From: Nematostella vectensis
Lineage: Eukaryota > Cnidaria > Anthozoa > Actiniaria > Edwardsiidae
Direction of reading: 5' to 3'
Length of the DNA: 64,000 bases
Assembly (NCBI RefSeq): GCF_932526225.1
Contig: NC_064046.1
Coordinates: 9,077,719-9,141,718, forward strand
The notes under the pieces were generated by a model. That model searched no databases and was not told where the DNA came from. It was given only the letters and a program-made list of their open reading frames with translations. Below, piece by piece: positions 36,201 to 47,447 of the stretch; position 1 is the stretch's first letter; each line of letters opens with the position of its first letter. The position numbers were made by a program, and so were the translations under genes.

Positions 36201-38350
36201 CAGGTAGAATGGGAAGAGACATCATAATATACTTATCAGTCATCCTAAAAAGCAATTCAATATTGAATGGCAGACAACATATGATTATAACACTACACAC
36301 ACATCTCCGCCAACAGAAAAATGCTTATTGTTTTTTATATTTTCTGCAAGCTGTCCTTGTGGTTAGAGAAAAACGAGGCAAAGGGACCTCCCCAAGAAAT
36401 GTTATATGCATACCTAACAGGTATGCAAAGGGGCAGGGGTGAGGGCAGTCATAGGTATCATATGGAAAAAATAGTATCTGACGTTCCTTTAACATACCTG
36501 TCAACTCTCTCGCTCTCCCACGTTGAGCACCAAATCTCCCGCTTTTTAGCAATTTTTAAATGCTTCCGAAAACTATTCTATAGAAAATCATCATTTTGCC
36601 TATTTTGTATTAAAATAGTTTAAACAATAATTCACTTGTGAAGCGCAATATATCTAACACCTTCGTGCGATCTATAAGTGGATTTGTTTGTGAGAGCTTT
36701 CTATACGTCAAACGCCTGCAAGGTTAACCCCACCCCTCAAAAATGAATATACCCCACCCCTCCCCCCCAAAATTCTCAAGCCTTGAGATTTTCAGAGGTT
36801 GACAGGTAGCTTTAATGACCCTTTAATAAGATGGGGGGGGGGGGGTGCACAGTCAGGCACGGCACCCCTCCCCCACCCACAACACCTATATTTTTAGCTT
36901 GTTAGAAGAGCATTATAAAAATATTCCAACAAAAGTCTTGATGCCTCAAGCCAACTTGAGAATCTCCTTCACTGTTAAGTGGGAAAACCCTATTGACCTC
37001 TCTATTGACTACAGTGTATATTTTGCCTGTTAATAGGAACATTTAAGAATACACATACCCAACCCAGCCCATCCCAGTCTAAATCAAGCCAATGAGGCTT
37101 GTGTACACCATTTTTCGACAGTTTACTATAAGTAAATTAGTGATAAATAAATACCTTGAGATCTGTTGCTCAACCCCAATTCCAAGCAAAAAGTGTTCTG
37201 TTTGCATCCAAAATGAGTAAGTGAGGAGCATAGCAACCGACAATATACAGATCCCTCGCTGTAAATAAGTGCCAACCATCCCATATTTTTTGGCACCATA
37301 AGCCTGGCTGCAGAGAGTCTCCAAGGCAGTGCAAAGTCCAACAGCCACTGAATACCCTGTCACGTTTATGAAAGATGAAGCCAGAGATACAGTTGCGAGT
37401 TCTAATTCTCCTAGATGGCCTGCGAATATGACACTTTGTGTGCTGAGTCCAAATGTAAAAACTTGGCTGATAACTGTGGGCCAGGCAAGCTTCAAGATTT
37501 GAATGCACTCTTTTTTTGCTTGTACAATATTGATGCTCCTCAAACACGGGAGTCTGAAATCTAATGGATGAGGTTTTAAGGAGAATATCTGAAGGAAGCT
37601 GCATAACAATTGTTCATACACATTTTTAAAGAGTTTTAATCTACAAAGATAAACAGCAAAAATAACTTTGGCAGTATATAACATTCAAACCCTTCTTTCA
37701 GCCCCACTGTATTGGAACTACTGGATCCGTCACTGATTACAAACTTTCTTGGCTTTAAATTCACTGATAACTTTTTTGTTTTTTTTGCAATAATGTATAG
37801 TATGAAATTTATAGTAAGATAAAGTTCTCTAAAATAATGTTTCTTATGGATCCCCTTGTCACTCACTTTCATTTATATCATTTTTTTAGTATAATCTTGG
37901 AAATACATATCAGAATAATAACATTACTGGAGAGCAGTATTACTGGAAGCAGTCTGGGGCGGACCAAAACCCCTGCTAATAGCTCATCATTACCTGTTTG
38001 CTTGCTCTGACTTGTGTTAATTAGAAGCTCATCGTTAAATAACATTTCCTCTGCTCTTTCCTAAAATCATACAAATCAATTACAGATTTAAAGAGTGGAT
38101 AAGGGTAACACTATTTCAAATAGGAGTTTTTGGATGCAATTTTTTGTAAGAAGGATCACCACGGATTTCACACGTGAGTACTAAGATTGTGAATGAAAGA
38201 GTCAGATGACAATAAATAATATCGTGTAAGATAATCTGTTGTTATTAGAGACATTTCGCTGCTATATCCTAGATAACAGGCATAATAAAAGATTAGCAGA
38301 AAAAAAAATGGATATATATTGAATAGCTTTACCCTTTCTTCAGCCATCAT
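27280..38350 (-). CDS. SLC47A: MATE-family multidrug and toxin extrusion transporter
   Basis: Fifteen exons in continuous phase encode 588 residues: 38333-38350, 37994-38060, 37155-37518, 36202-36244, 35933-36075, 35572-35669, 34157-34270, 33942-34009, 33395-33503, 32958-33033, 31843-32045, 30896-30933, 29964-30020, 28479-28560 and 27280-27566 (TGA). Human MATE1 has 570. Family signatures include LAWPTVISQVFTFGLSTQSV, FAGHLGELELATVSLA, ALETLCSQAYGAKKYG with LQRGI, LLQRYLQVQGIMQP, the second-half VPGMMMICVEWWSFEIGSFL, and GIIRGSGRQKIGLVLN. MATE proteins exchange protons or sodium for organic cations across membranes and have 12-13 helices. The last exon adds an extra hydrophobic helix (SLPLVLALAVLMSSVAV), as in vertebrate MATEs. 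Start: ATG at 38350 opens the first coding exon, with an in-frame ATG upstream at 38458 as alternative. The acceptor of exon 37155-37518 is the least certain. Confidence 0.92.
28619..29019. mobile_element. 400-bp foldback MITE, GACYCYGTCCCCACGTATCC ends
   Basis: The left end GACCCCGTCCCCACGTATCC and the complement of the right end (GACTCTGTCCCCACGTATCC) match for about 45 bp, including AAAACGCAACCTTTTTG. The interior is a mosaic of GAAAACG motifs. It lies between the last two MATE introns' exons, upstream (on the minus strand) of exon 28479-28560. No coding capacity. Confidence 0.75.
30540..30862. repeat. 162-bp tandem duplication next to a MATE exon
   Basis: Two nearly identical units begin TCGGCKAATTCAAGCAAGTA and include ACAAATCAGACTTTATTTG and TTACGAATAAACCGCT; the second ends about 30 bp from exon 30896-30933. 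A more diverged third copy is at 52976-53130 in an RNF31 intron, so the unit also exists as a dispersed element. Confidence 0.8.
31015..31252. mobile_element. MULE-like MITE, TAGCCTCYTYSGCAGGCRTCTC family (copy A)
   Basis: The element 31024-31243 has inverted ends TAGCCTCCTTGCAGGCATCTC and GAGACGCCTGCGAAGAGGCT. The flanking 9-mers GTAGTGCCT and GTCCTGCCT match at 7 of 9. It shares GAATACGCCACAGGAAGCCC and other interior phrases with copy B at 43403-43534, which is shorter. Confidence 0.75.
32407..32715. repeat. Degenerate tandem array of TCCATTATATGAAGGTG units
   Basis: About a dozen short units of the type 'aaggtgtccattatatg' with a duplicated larger block (the phrase TGTCTGTTAAATGAAGGTGA occurs twice). 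Related phrases (GTCCGTTATATAAAGGTG) occur at 10685-10870 in the PDPR-like gene. The array is followed by a degenerate CTGA-rich stretch at 32750-32880. All lie in one MATE intron. Confidence 0.7.
34685..35215. mobile_element. 523-bp TTAA-flanked MITE
   Basis: The element 34689-35211 has perfect 19-bp inverted ends GGGGGTATGATACCCAAGA and TCTTGGGTATCATACCCCC, with TTAA at both outer edges. The interior is AT-rich and non-coding. Its ends differ from those of the 19341-23379 element, so it belongs to another TTAA-using family (piggyBac- or Kolobok-type, inference). It is in the MATE intron between exons 34157-34270 and 35572-35669. Confidence 0.8.
35427..35606 (-). repeat. Partial tandem copy of a MATE exon end with its donor
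   Basis: The real end of exon 35572-35669 (plus strand TTACCTTTCCAAGTCAAGTG, then GTGTATTTTCCTTATA) is copied about 145 bp further into the intron at 35427-35466 as TTACCTTTCCAAGTCAAATG, then GGGTATTTTTCTTATT. The surrounding TCTCCCAAGG-CTCAC phrases are repeated too. The decoy keeps the GT donor context but the copied coding part has diverged. Confidence 0.7.
35837..35912. repeat. Trinucleotide/hexanucleotide microsatellite
   Basis: TTA/TTG/ATC-type triplet repeats (ttattattatcattattattgttg...), 20 bp from the donor of MATE exon 35933-36075. Confidence 0.85.
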
Positions 38351-38650
38351 GGAATCCTTATTAGCAAACACGTTGTTTGGTTCGTACAATAAACATGAGA
38401 CTAATTTCGAGTTCACCAGTCGGTGACTTCCATAAAACAGGCGAAAAGATATTTTCAACTTGCCTGCAAGTTGAATTGCACGGATGGTGCAATTTTTTGC
38501 TCTGTATTTCGATTAAAATTATACTTCTGAAAAAGGCAAAAGTGGCCATTCAGGCTATGACTTGACAGGCGTTCCGCGCAAAAATTGCGGGTTCCTGGAC
38601 GATACGACCGTGGATCGGGGATCGGATCAGGATAATCGGTTCAGGATTCT

Positions 38651-38652
<2 letters not shown>

Positions 38653-38700
<48 letters not shown>
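38653..38700. repeat. Uninterrupted poly-G run, 48 bases
   Basis: A homopolymer of 48 G lies between the start of the MATE gene and the 3' end of the LINE. Shorter G/C runs (15-25) are scattered through the window, but none approaches this length. Length is probably unreliable in the assembly. Confidence 0.9.
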
Positions 38701-38756
38701 CTCTGTGTCGTTAATACTGGAATAACAGTCCGTATAAATGATTTTGATACTCAAGT

Positions 38757-41700
38757 ATTGTCATCATCATCATGGTTGTCTCTCGAGCCGAGGAAGACGA
38801 TACGTTGAATCTCATAATATTTGTGGACACGCATGTGGCTACTCAGACCAAAGTCCGATGCACAGATGCGGTTGCAGATGGGGCATGGGACGCCAGTTGT
38901 CGGGACAGAGGCAGAAGACTACGACGGTCACCCTCAAAGGACTGCACCGCATTACTTGTGAGGGCACGCCAGCAGGTTCTTTGAGGTTGGATTTGAGGTT
39001 GTCTTTGTACCTCTTCTTTGGGCGACCCTTCTTGCGGTAACCAGACGCTAGCTCACTGTAAAACACCTGCCGTGGAATTCTTGACTTCTCCATGCGAATG
39101 ACGTGGCCAGACCAACGAAGCTGGGTTTGGAGTATCTTGGCTTCAATGCTTGTGGTGTCAGCTCTGTCTAGGACTTCGAGGTTTGTAATGCGGTCCTGCC
39201 AGCTTCTTGATATGTCTACGGTACAGGGTCCAAGTCTCGCAGCCGTATAGTAGTGACGGGAGGACGATAGCATTATAAACCTTCAGCTTTGTTGACAGGC
39301 GAATGTCCTGATCTTGTCTCTTGTCTCTTGTCTTTTTGATCTTGTCTCTTTGTCCAGTGGGTTGTCGTTGGAGATGGTGCTGCCCAGGTACACGAATGAG
39401 TCGACATTCTTCAGCTGTGTGCCATCGATGGTTATGCATGGCTGCTGGGGGATACTGTCTGGTGCGGGTTGAAAGAGAACTTCCGTCTTACTGAGACTGA
39501 TTGTCAGGCCGAACAACTTTGATGCTTCAGAGAACTTGTCCACGATAGTCTGTAGATGATTCTCCTGGTGAGCCATCAGCGCGCAGTCGTCGGCGAACAG
39601 GGCATCAAGTATAAGCCTTTCCATGGTCTTTGTCTTGGCCGTAAGACGTCGCAGGTCAAACAGTGAGCCGTCCAGCCGGTACCTGATGTAGACACCAAGG
39701 TCAAGGTCTCGCACAGCGTGAAGCAGTACCTGGGTGAAGAAGAGATTGAACAACACTGGAGCAAGCACACAGCCTTGTTTCACACCGTTGGAGATACTGA
39801 AGCTCTCAGAGGGCTCACCATCGGACAGGACTTCACCCGTCATGTCGTCGTGGAACAGCCTAATCAAGGTTGTAAACTTTGCAGGGCATCCAAGCTTACT
39901 GAGGATAATCCACAATGCTTCGCGGTTGACGGTGTCGAAAGCTTTGGTGAGGTCGATGAAGACTGCGTAAAGGTTCATATTCTGCTCAAGGCACTTCTCC
40001 TGGATCCGTCTTACTGCAAATACCATGTCAACTGTGCATCTACCAGGGCGGAAGCCGCACTGTGACTCAGGGAGGTTTTTCTCTGCAACGGATGGAATCA
40101 GCCTGTTCAGCATGATGCGGGCGAGGATTTTTCCGGCGATTGTGAGGAGGGATATACCCCTGTGATTTTCGCACACTGTGTGAGTGCCTTTGTTCTTGTA
40201 CAGGGCGACTATTGATGCATCACGTAGGTCGGCAGGCATTACTTCCTCGTCCCAGATGCTGATCAGGACGCTGTGAAAAGCGTGCAGGGCCTCATCGCTA
40301 AGGGCCTTGTGCACCTCCGCTGGTATACCGTCCTTGCCTGCAGCTTTCCCAGATGACATTTGCTTGATGGCCTTCGTGAGTTCCTCCATGGATGGGGGAT
40401 CGCTGAGTTCCTCGATTAGTAGCTGTTGAGGGATTTGGTCAAGTGCAGACTGGTCTACTGACGACGGGCGATTGAGAAGTTGACTAAAATGTTCCCTCCG
40501 CCTCATGTTGATTGCAGTTTTGTCCTTGATGAGCGTGGCTCCGTCTGCTGACAGCAAGGGAGCGGAACCAGATTTCGATGGACCGTAGACTGTTTTGAGG
40601 GAGCTAAAGAACTGTTTCGAGTTGTTAGAGTCTGCGAAGCCTTGGATATCTTCGGCCTTCTTCTCCCACCACTGGTCACGCATCGTTCTTATTTCCTGCT
40701 GAGCCAAGTATTGTAAGGACTTAAATCTGTCTTTCTTTGCGGCGGAGCTCGGATCGTTTTGCCATTCCATGAATGCCTTGTTCTTTCTGGCAAGTAGATT
40801 TTCAATTGCTTCGTTGTTCTCGTCGAACCAATCCTGGTGTTTCCGCGTCTTTGGGCCAAGAGCTGTCTTTGCTGTCTCGGTGACTACATCTCTGAACTGG
40901 TTCCACTTTTCCTTTGGATCTCCAGACAAAGGCCCGTTTGCAGTCAGCTTCTCATTCAAGCTGTTCTGGAACTTCTGTAGGTAGGAAGGCTGTTGGAGTC
41001 TGGCTGTATTGAAGGGCGTGCGCACAAGCTTTGGACGCTTTGGGTGACGTGGCGCAATGTGAAGTTTCAGGGTGCAGCGGACTAGGCGGTGATCTGTCCA
41101 GCATTCCGCTCCTCACATGGCTCTGGTGACGTGGACATCCTGGATGTCACGCTGGCGGACGATGACAAAGTCTATGAGATGCCACTGTTTTGATCTTGGG
41201 TGCATCCAGGTCGTCTTGAACTTGTCTGCCATTCTGAACACAGTGTTGGTGATGACCAGATCGTACTCCGCACACTTGCTTAACAGTAGGAGGCCGTTGT
41301 TATTCATCTTGCCAACGCCGTGTCTTCCAAGAACTCCATCCCATCGTTCGTAGTCCCGACCAACTCGGGCGTTTAAGTCTCCGAGCAGGATGATCTTATC
41401 ACCGGCGGGAACAGAGTTCAGGATGGAACTGAGGTCGGCATAAAACTGCTCGATTGTCTCCTCTGGGCTCGTGAGGGTGGGAGCATATGCGCTGATGATT
41501 GTTGCATAGCGCTTGTAACAGAGAGGTAGACGTAACTTCATCAGCCTTTCGTTGACACCTGTAGGTAAGTCTGGAAGTTCTTTCAGTAGACTTGTCCTAA
41601 TAGCCAGTCCAACCCCGTGGATCCTGTCTTAGTGTGCGGCCTTCCCTTTCCAAAAGAAAGTGTAACCGCTGGTCTGTTCTGTAAGAGAACCTTCATAGGC

Positions 41701-42589
41701 GAGGCTGGTCTCGCTCAAAGCTGCGATGTCGATATTGTAGCGTGCTAGTTCTTTGGCGACTAGAGCTGTTCTCCTTTGGGGTCTTGTTATGATTCCTCTG
41801 TCCAAAGGGTACGGACATTCCATGCTCCTAAGAGTAGTTTATTTTTTCTTCTATCGCTTCGGCCGCATAGATGGATGATCTGCCAGCCGCGGCTTGCTGG
41901 CCAGATGCAGTAGGGCAGGCAATGTTTAGACCACCTTTTCTAGGTCCCTCCCTTACTAGGGTGAGCAGTGCTGTCCTGAAGAGGGCTGCTCAGTCGCCAT
42001 GGATGCTGCCGAACTTGTCTGCTGCCCTGGGTACAGAGAAAGAGCGACCATCTGTCCATGGCCGCCTACGTGCAGGTTTTTGACTACAACTCCCAGTGTT
42101 CACCTCCACCTGTTGCTTTCGCCAATCACCCATCGCCGGGCTTATTGAAGAAGTAAGATCAAGAAAGATAATAAGATGAAAGTACAACGAAACCTGTGCG
42201 AAAAGATATTATAGTGGAAAAGCCGTTGCACAGGGGCAATCCCACTCTCTCTGCCGCAGAAGCCAGAATCCAGTGGTACGAAGAGTCGTCACGGCTGGTG
42301 ACTTCCTTGGCCGCAGTGTGATGGCCGTGACGTCTTTAGTGCTCTGTCACGCCCTAAGCATTCCACGGTGCCTTGCTGCAACGCCTTCCCAGCCATTTAA
42401 CCCAAAGTAGGCATTTTCTGCCTGATCCGCCATAGCAGTCTTTTCTGTGATTCGGGTGAGCAAATCCCTAGATGGATTGCCTACCAAGGCTAACAGGCTC
42501 CATCTGCCCAGAAGGGAATATACCGTCCCTGGTTCGGTCCCTGGTATAACATTTTGTCTAAGACAGGTGCACCACGTGAAGGTAGTTAT
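38757..42589 (-). mobile_element. Non-LTR retrotransposon (LINE), damaged
   Basis: Minus-strand order: 5' untranslated part (to about 42186 or to the gap), APE-type endonuclease, reverse transcriptase, and a C-terminal zinc finger (CPICNRICASDFGLSSHMRV, at about 38880-38820). It ends in a (ATG/CAT)n-type tail at 38761-38773. The endonuclease has ILLGDLNARVG and HLIDFVIVRQRD; the RT has GISLLTIAGKILARIMLNRL, LYAVFIDLTKAFDTV, GVKQGCVLAPVLFN and FADD. Endonuclease, RT and finger on one polyprotein resembles RTE/CR1-type LINEs of cnidarians; the clade is not settled. Confidence 0.88.
39283..41823 (-). pseudogene. LINE endonuclease-reverse transcriptase ORF with stops and a frameshift
   Basis: A single original frame is interrupted by a TAA at 41629-41631 and a TGA at 41113-41115 (after HVTRAM, before GAECWTDH). 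The three blocks 41823-41632, 41541-41116 and 41025-39283 are all in the same frame. Near 39300-39340 a short GACAAGATCAAGAC-type expansion shifts the frame, so the remaining RT tail continues in other frames at 39439-39158 and 39273-38839. The copy is therefore inactive, though only lightly damaged. Confidence 0.85.
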
Positions 42590-42789
42590 NNNNNNNNNNN
42601 NNNNNNNNNNNNNNNNNNNNNNNNNNNNNNNNNNNNNNNNNNNNNNNNNNNNNNNNNNNNNNNNNNNNNNNNNNNNNNNNNNNNNNNNNNNNNNNNNNNN
42701 NNNNNNNNNNNNNNNNNNNNNNNNNNNNNNNNNNNNNNNNNNNNNNNNNNNNNNNNNNNNNNNNNNNNNNNNNNNNNNNNNNNNNNNNN
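42590..42789. other. Assembly gap (200 N)
   Basis: Exactly 200 N, a conventional filler for unknown size. It separates the LINE 5' side from a minisatellite, so collapsed repeats are likely, and the missing CDPS 3' exon could be inside. Confidence 0.99.
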
Positions 42790-43095
42790 GAGAAAGGAAC
42801 AACACTGATCAAAATAGTTTTTCTTTTAGACAGGACAAAACAGAAAGGAAAAACCTGATCAAAATGTACTTGCAATTAAACAGGAGAGAAACAGAGAAAG
42901 GAACAACACTGATCAAAATAGTTTTTCTTTTAGACAGGACAAAACAGAGAAAGGAACAACTGGTCATAATGTTCTTGCTTTTAGACAGGACAGAAACACA
43001 GAAAGGAACAACTGGTCATAATGTTCTTGCTTTTAGACATGACAGAAACAGAGAAAGGAACAACTGATCAAAATGTACTTGTAATTAGAAAGGGT
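42790..43095. repeat. ~54-bp minisatellite at the edge of the gap
   Basis: About six tandem units begin GAGAAAGGAACAAC and include TGATCAAAAT and CTTTTAGACAGGACA. The array probably continues into the gap. The plus-strand reading frame through it is an artefact. Confidence 0.85.
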
Positions 43096-43402
43096 AGAAG
43101 CTGAAAAAAGGAACAACTGCAGGATAAAAAAGGCCGCGATGCCGCCTGTTGAACATGCTACTACTGCTGTGAAGTGCCAGGCTATCGCTGTGTATTGACC
43201 ATGAGGTGTGCGTGCTTGATTCGAAAACCCTCTGTTGTTGTACCCGCACCCGGACTAACAGTGGCGGATTTTTTAAAGTAGGAGCAGAAAGCATAATGTG
43301 TGGAAAGAGGGGACTACGAAGGTTGTGTGAAAGGGGGAAGAGATGATGTGCCACCACCAATTCCCCTCTAAAGCAATAGTTATTTATCCGAACACTCAAT
43401 TC

Positions 43403-43534
43403 TAGCCTCTTCCGCAGGCATCTCGAGTGTTTTTCTACGAATTTTTACGAATTGAATCGGAACCGGAATACGCCACAGGAAGCCCGAAATAGAAAAAAAA
43501 ACTTTTCCACCGGAGACGCCTGCGGAGGAGGCTA
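43403..43534. mobile_element. MULE-like MITE, TAGCCTCTTCCGCAGGC family (copy B)
   Basis: Inverted ends TAGCCTCTTCCGCAGGCATC and GACGCCTGCGGAGGAGGCTA; shares ends and interior with 31024-31243. Its inner edge is only 13 bp from the donor of CDPS exon 2. A 9-bp target duplication is not evident. Confidence 0.75.
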
Positions 43535-43547
43535 AAATTCTCCCTAC

Positions 43548-44427
43548 CTGATTCCCCGTCCGAGGTCTCGTCGCGGGGGTTCTTTCCTAGCGCCCTTGCT
43601 GTCATCATGGCTGCGTCCTGTCTGAAGAGCGCGTTTGTACGGTACAGGCGCAGCATGTCGTCTAGCTTCTCGAGGTACACCTCGTGCGTGCCAACCTCGC
43701 GCGGCCAGTCCACGAAATGGAAGTCGCCGGGGAGGTTACTGATACTAGATACCTACAAACGTACGAAACAATGCTAAGGAAATGCAGCAAAAGGGGGGGG
43801 GGGGGGGGGACTGAGTGAGAAAGGGGTTTTAATAACTGAGTAAATAGATTTACCCTACGTGCGTAAACGATGCTGAATGGGTAACTCTCTCTTTGTGGAA
43901 AAAACCCATCTTCTGCGTAGAGGACTAAACTCTGTGGCGTTGATATGTGACATGCCGTTTGAATAACATTCCTAAGTTTAAATGGGGTTTAAATAAAGAA
44001 CCGTTCCCTAGCATACATAACACGGAACCTAAAATAATACAAACCTTGGGAGGTTTGTATTATTAGAGGTCCGAGAATGGCTTGTATCTTTGAATTATTA
44101 CAAACCATTAGATTTTATTTTATTTACCTTTTCGATAGCTTTCTTGCAGTGTGTTCGTAACCGACCAGCATTTTTCTTCGCTCGCCCGACCGCATCTTTA
44201 GAGCTCATTGCCCGGTAAGTGTGCTCCGATGGTTCCTGAGGAACAATAACCACAATTTTTCTGTGCTCTCGGCCAAGAAACTCCACGTACTTCTCAATGA
44301 CGTGCCTTTTGAAATATGGGTTTCCAGGACTCATTCCGAATAGCACGACGCCCCTATCTCTCATTACTCTCTCTCCTGTATCGTATACTAATCCACCGTC
44401 TTGGTAGTTTTTCACTTTTAAATACAT
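43548..44427 (-). CDS. tRNA-dependent cyclodipeptide synthase (CDPS), 3' part missing
   Basis: Exon 1 is 44128-44427 (100 codons, ATG at 44427, donor gtaaat in phase 0). Exon 2 is 43548-43752 (68 codons, donor gtaggg in phase 1). Exon 1 has the family's Rossmann-like core with GVVLFGMSPGNPYF; Ser 33 matches the catalytic serine of AlbC-type enzymes and Asn 36 the residue that marks the NYQ subgroup. KIVVIVPQEPSEHTYRAM and the Arg/Lys-rich GRAKKNAGRLRTHCKKA follow, the latter fitting tRNA contact. Exon 2 has FVDWPREVGTH and LDDMLRLYRTNALFRQDAAM. CDPSs use two aminoacyl-tRNAs to form cyclic dipeptides. About 168 of the usual 220-240 residues are visible; the part with the YxxxE motif is not found before the MITE, minisatellite, gap and LINE. 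The gene has real introns, so it is nuclear and not bacterial contamination. Confidence 0.82.
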
Positions 44428-46257
44428 TGCGGAGTTAACTATGGTTTCTCCTGAAGTAAACGATGCTTATGTTCGATGGCTTTGATTTGCTATAGGCGAC
44501 CTCTATATAAACGTGCGCAAAATGACATCACCACCTGTATTAATATCATCCGGGAAACCCCCTTTCTCAAATCATACGCTGTCTTGCTTCTTTATATGTA
44601 TGCAATTCCAAGGACAAACAAAAAGGAAAGTCTAATTTGTGACTCGTGGAACCGCTTGTACTAAAAATAGTCTTATCTAGCGTTCAGAAACCTTAAACAT
44701 TAAAGTGCGTGCTACGAGTGCATATCTATATTTGTTTTAGTGAAAATCCTGAGTAACATTACTCTGTTTACTTTAGATTGTTTGTTCGAACCCCGATACT
44801 TTTAATTAAAACCCCTTATACAACAACATTAGCGCCTGTGAATCGCTATAGATAACGTGCTTTATTTTGTAAATAGAATTATGCCGCTTCGATTGTTTAT
44901 TTTGTACTATGTAGGAATTTTCGAGATTCAGTTTACTACTGAAATTAACACGCGTAAAGCTAGTCCAGCTCATAGACGTCAATTTTATTACTAAAAGCCT
45001 ACGAATTCACTTCCCCTCACGATTCAAAGATGACGTAAGGATGTAACAAATGTAGCCACAGCCTTCACTTCCATCCGCAAATTTCTGGAAGTCAGAGAAG
45101 ACCCCGCCACGAACGATAGCCCCACCCTTCTATTTCTCAATCACGACCTCGTGACTTTCACACACCTAGTTCCCCTAAGGGAAAACCCCGTGGTAAGAGA
45201 TACGACGTTAATATTCACGATTAGCTGAAGCTTCTAAGAGAAACAACAATATTTATTAATTCCATGATTAGCTGAAATTGTTTCTCAAAGAGAAACATCA
45301 ATATTAATCAATATTCACAATTAGCTGGAAGAGTTTCACTTAGAGAAAACCCCGCGAGATGCTAAAGCGAGAAATGTTGCTTTCACGCAACTTGCAAGTA
45401 CCATTCGAAATCGAAATACCGTGTAACATAGTTCAAGCTAATCGTGAGTACGGGTTTCGTCGGCTTTCGTATCAAGGAGTTTAAGAAGCATTCCACGCCA
45501 GTGCAGAGGCTTTGCTGAGAAGCTGAGCATTTATAGCGACATCTTTGGCAATTACGAAAGAGATCTGTACAGGACACGGAGGGATCCTAGGACCCAAAAC
45601 GATCCCCAAAAGTCCCCCAACTGATCCCGGGACACGAAACAATCCCGAGCAGTCCCCGAAATGTACCCCAAAGAATTGATGTAATGGAGACAGGGAAAGC
45701 GGACTTGCAATTCTAAGTATAACAGATTGTTTCCCAGCAAATGGAATTTCTAAAGAAGGGGACTTAAAAAAATACAAATTCCAATACGGTAACTCTATTT
45801 ATTACAAAGCCATGGCGTCTGATCTGTGTTACATTCCTAAATTTATATTTAACCCATTGACTCCTGGCTATTTTTTATCTGAATTTACAAAAAAACGACT
45901 GAAAACAGATTCCTGCCCCCTCCCCCCCATACTGAGTTTTATACAGCCTGACAGAGTGAAACACCGCTGCACCTAGTCAGCGGTATCCTAGATTTTCAAC
46001 AGTGCTTTGCTGTCCCCACTTTTAATCCCTCGTCGTTGTGCTGAAGCCAGCACAAGTTGATGGTTGCTTGTATTTTTCATAAAAAAATACAGCTATAAGC
46101 ATATTGGGAGTGTCCTAAGGCATCATGAAGTCTTTTGGGACATAATTGAGTGTTTTTGCTTATGGATATTTGCAAGCAAAGGTGGATTCATGGTGCCTGG
46201 ATGAGAAAATAATTTTCTAATGAATTACCACAGCTCTCCTAAATGCTGTCTTTTCTA

Positions 46258-46556
46258 AAACCAAATTGATTCCAAAATTGTTTTTCTGGGTCTGTATGAC
46301 CTGGAATTTATCGCGGTGAAAAGACTTCTAAAAAACCATCTGACTTTTGTTAGAGGAGTGTTGACTGGCCCTCCCCTCGTGAATTTTACCCTGGATCTCC
46401 CAGAATGCTTTGCTATCCGTAATGGCATCCAAGTGGTCTTACAAGCCTTCAAGGAGTGGACATTGAGGCCATGCAAATAAACCTGGAGGATCAGAATAAA
46501 GGTATCTATTTGGGTCTTGAGCGGTTTGCTGATCTCTCTCCCTTGTGTGGTATTTT
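46258..46556 (-). repeat. Dispersed ~290-bp repeat, copy 2 (inverted)
   Basis: Inverted relative to 25608-25900, with shared phrases such as CCTGGATCTCCCAGAATGC and GGCCCTCCCCTCGTGAATTT. Divergence is moderate. Confidence 0.65.
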
Positions 46557-47447
46557 GAGCGTTTCGTTAAGAGGGGTGATTCGCCTTTTTTACTTGCTCG
46601 ATTTGAAATTTGTCAACTAAGAACCTGTGCTATTATTTGGCTTAAGAGTAGTTGCTATCACCTTGGTTGGATGCATATCTTCAAGACCATTTATCACTTA
46701 GAGCGTAGAGTAACTTCATCTTGTTGTGTTTATTTTGCATTTATGAATTTTTTGGGTTGTGGGTACTTCTCAAAGCCGGTACAGGCCGGTTGAGGGGTCA
46801 ATGTCAACAAAGCAAATCGTACTAGCATTCATTTAAAAAATATATATATTTTAATTGAACAAAGGCGAGTTTCTTAGGACAACGAACCAGCACAGCACAC
46901 AAACGTTAATGAAATTTCCGGGACGCTACAGCCACATCTTCTACTGAAATATATAATTTGTTATAAAAATTAATTGATATAATTTAAAATTGAAGACATT
47001 ACATGTCGACATGCCATATATGCTATCAAGGTTTTGCTAAATTGTGTCAAAACAAATGATTGCATTTATTTTATCATAATCAGAACACATACATGCAAGG
47101 GAGGGTTTAAGCTGAGTCTGTTATCTATCAAAAATTATATACAACTACTACAATGTTACTCTACTAAACCCTTCCATCGCACAAATGTATCATAGCAATC
47201 TTCTACTGGCGTTGCCAATACTAGCCTGCAAACACGCGTAGTTAATGCAAACTTAGCTGATGCAAACCTTTTAACGTGCTTGCCAAAATCTATATAAAGC
47301 ATTATTTTTTTTTCGTTTTAAAAAGCACCAGTTTCACGTTGCCAATGTACTTAGGGAAACACTAGGAACCTTCAGATCCAACATACACAATTGAAACTTG
47401 TTTGAACACTGGAACTTTGAGAACTGTCGGATCGAAACGACTGAGTT

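Noticed and set aside
37079-37684. 201-aa ORF taken as a complete single-exon MATE protein
   Set aside because: It reads through intron on both sides; the splice donor at 37155 and in-phase exons give the full-length transporter.
42347-43067. Long ORFs containing runs of X across the gap
   Set aside because: The open frames are produced by translating N; flanking sequence is LINE 5' region and minisatellite.
43130-43290. Minus-strand open stretch (GCGYNNRGFSNQARTPHGQY...) as a possible third CDPS exon
   Set aside because: It has none of the expected C-terminal CDPS features (YxxxE, YQ pair) and I see no phase-compatible acceptor with family support.
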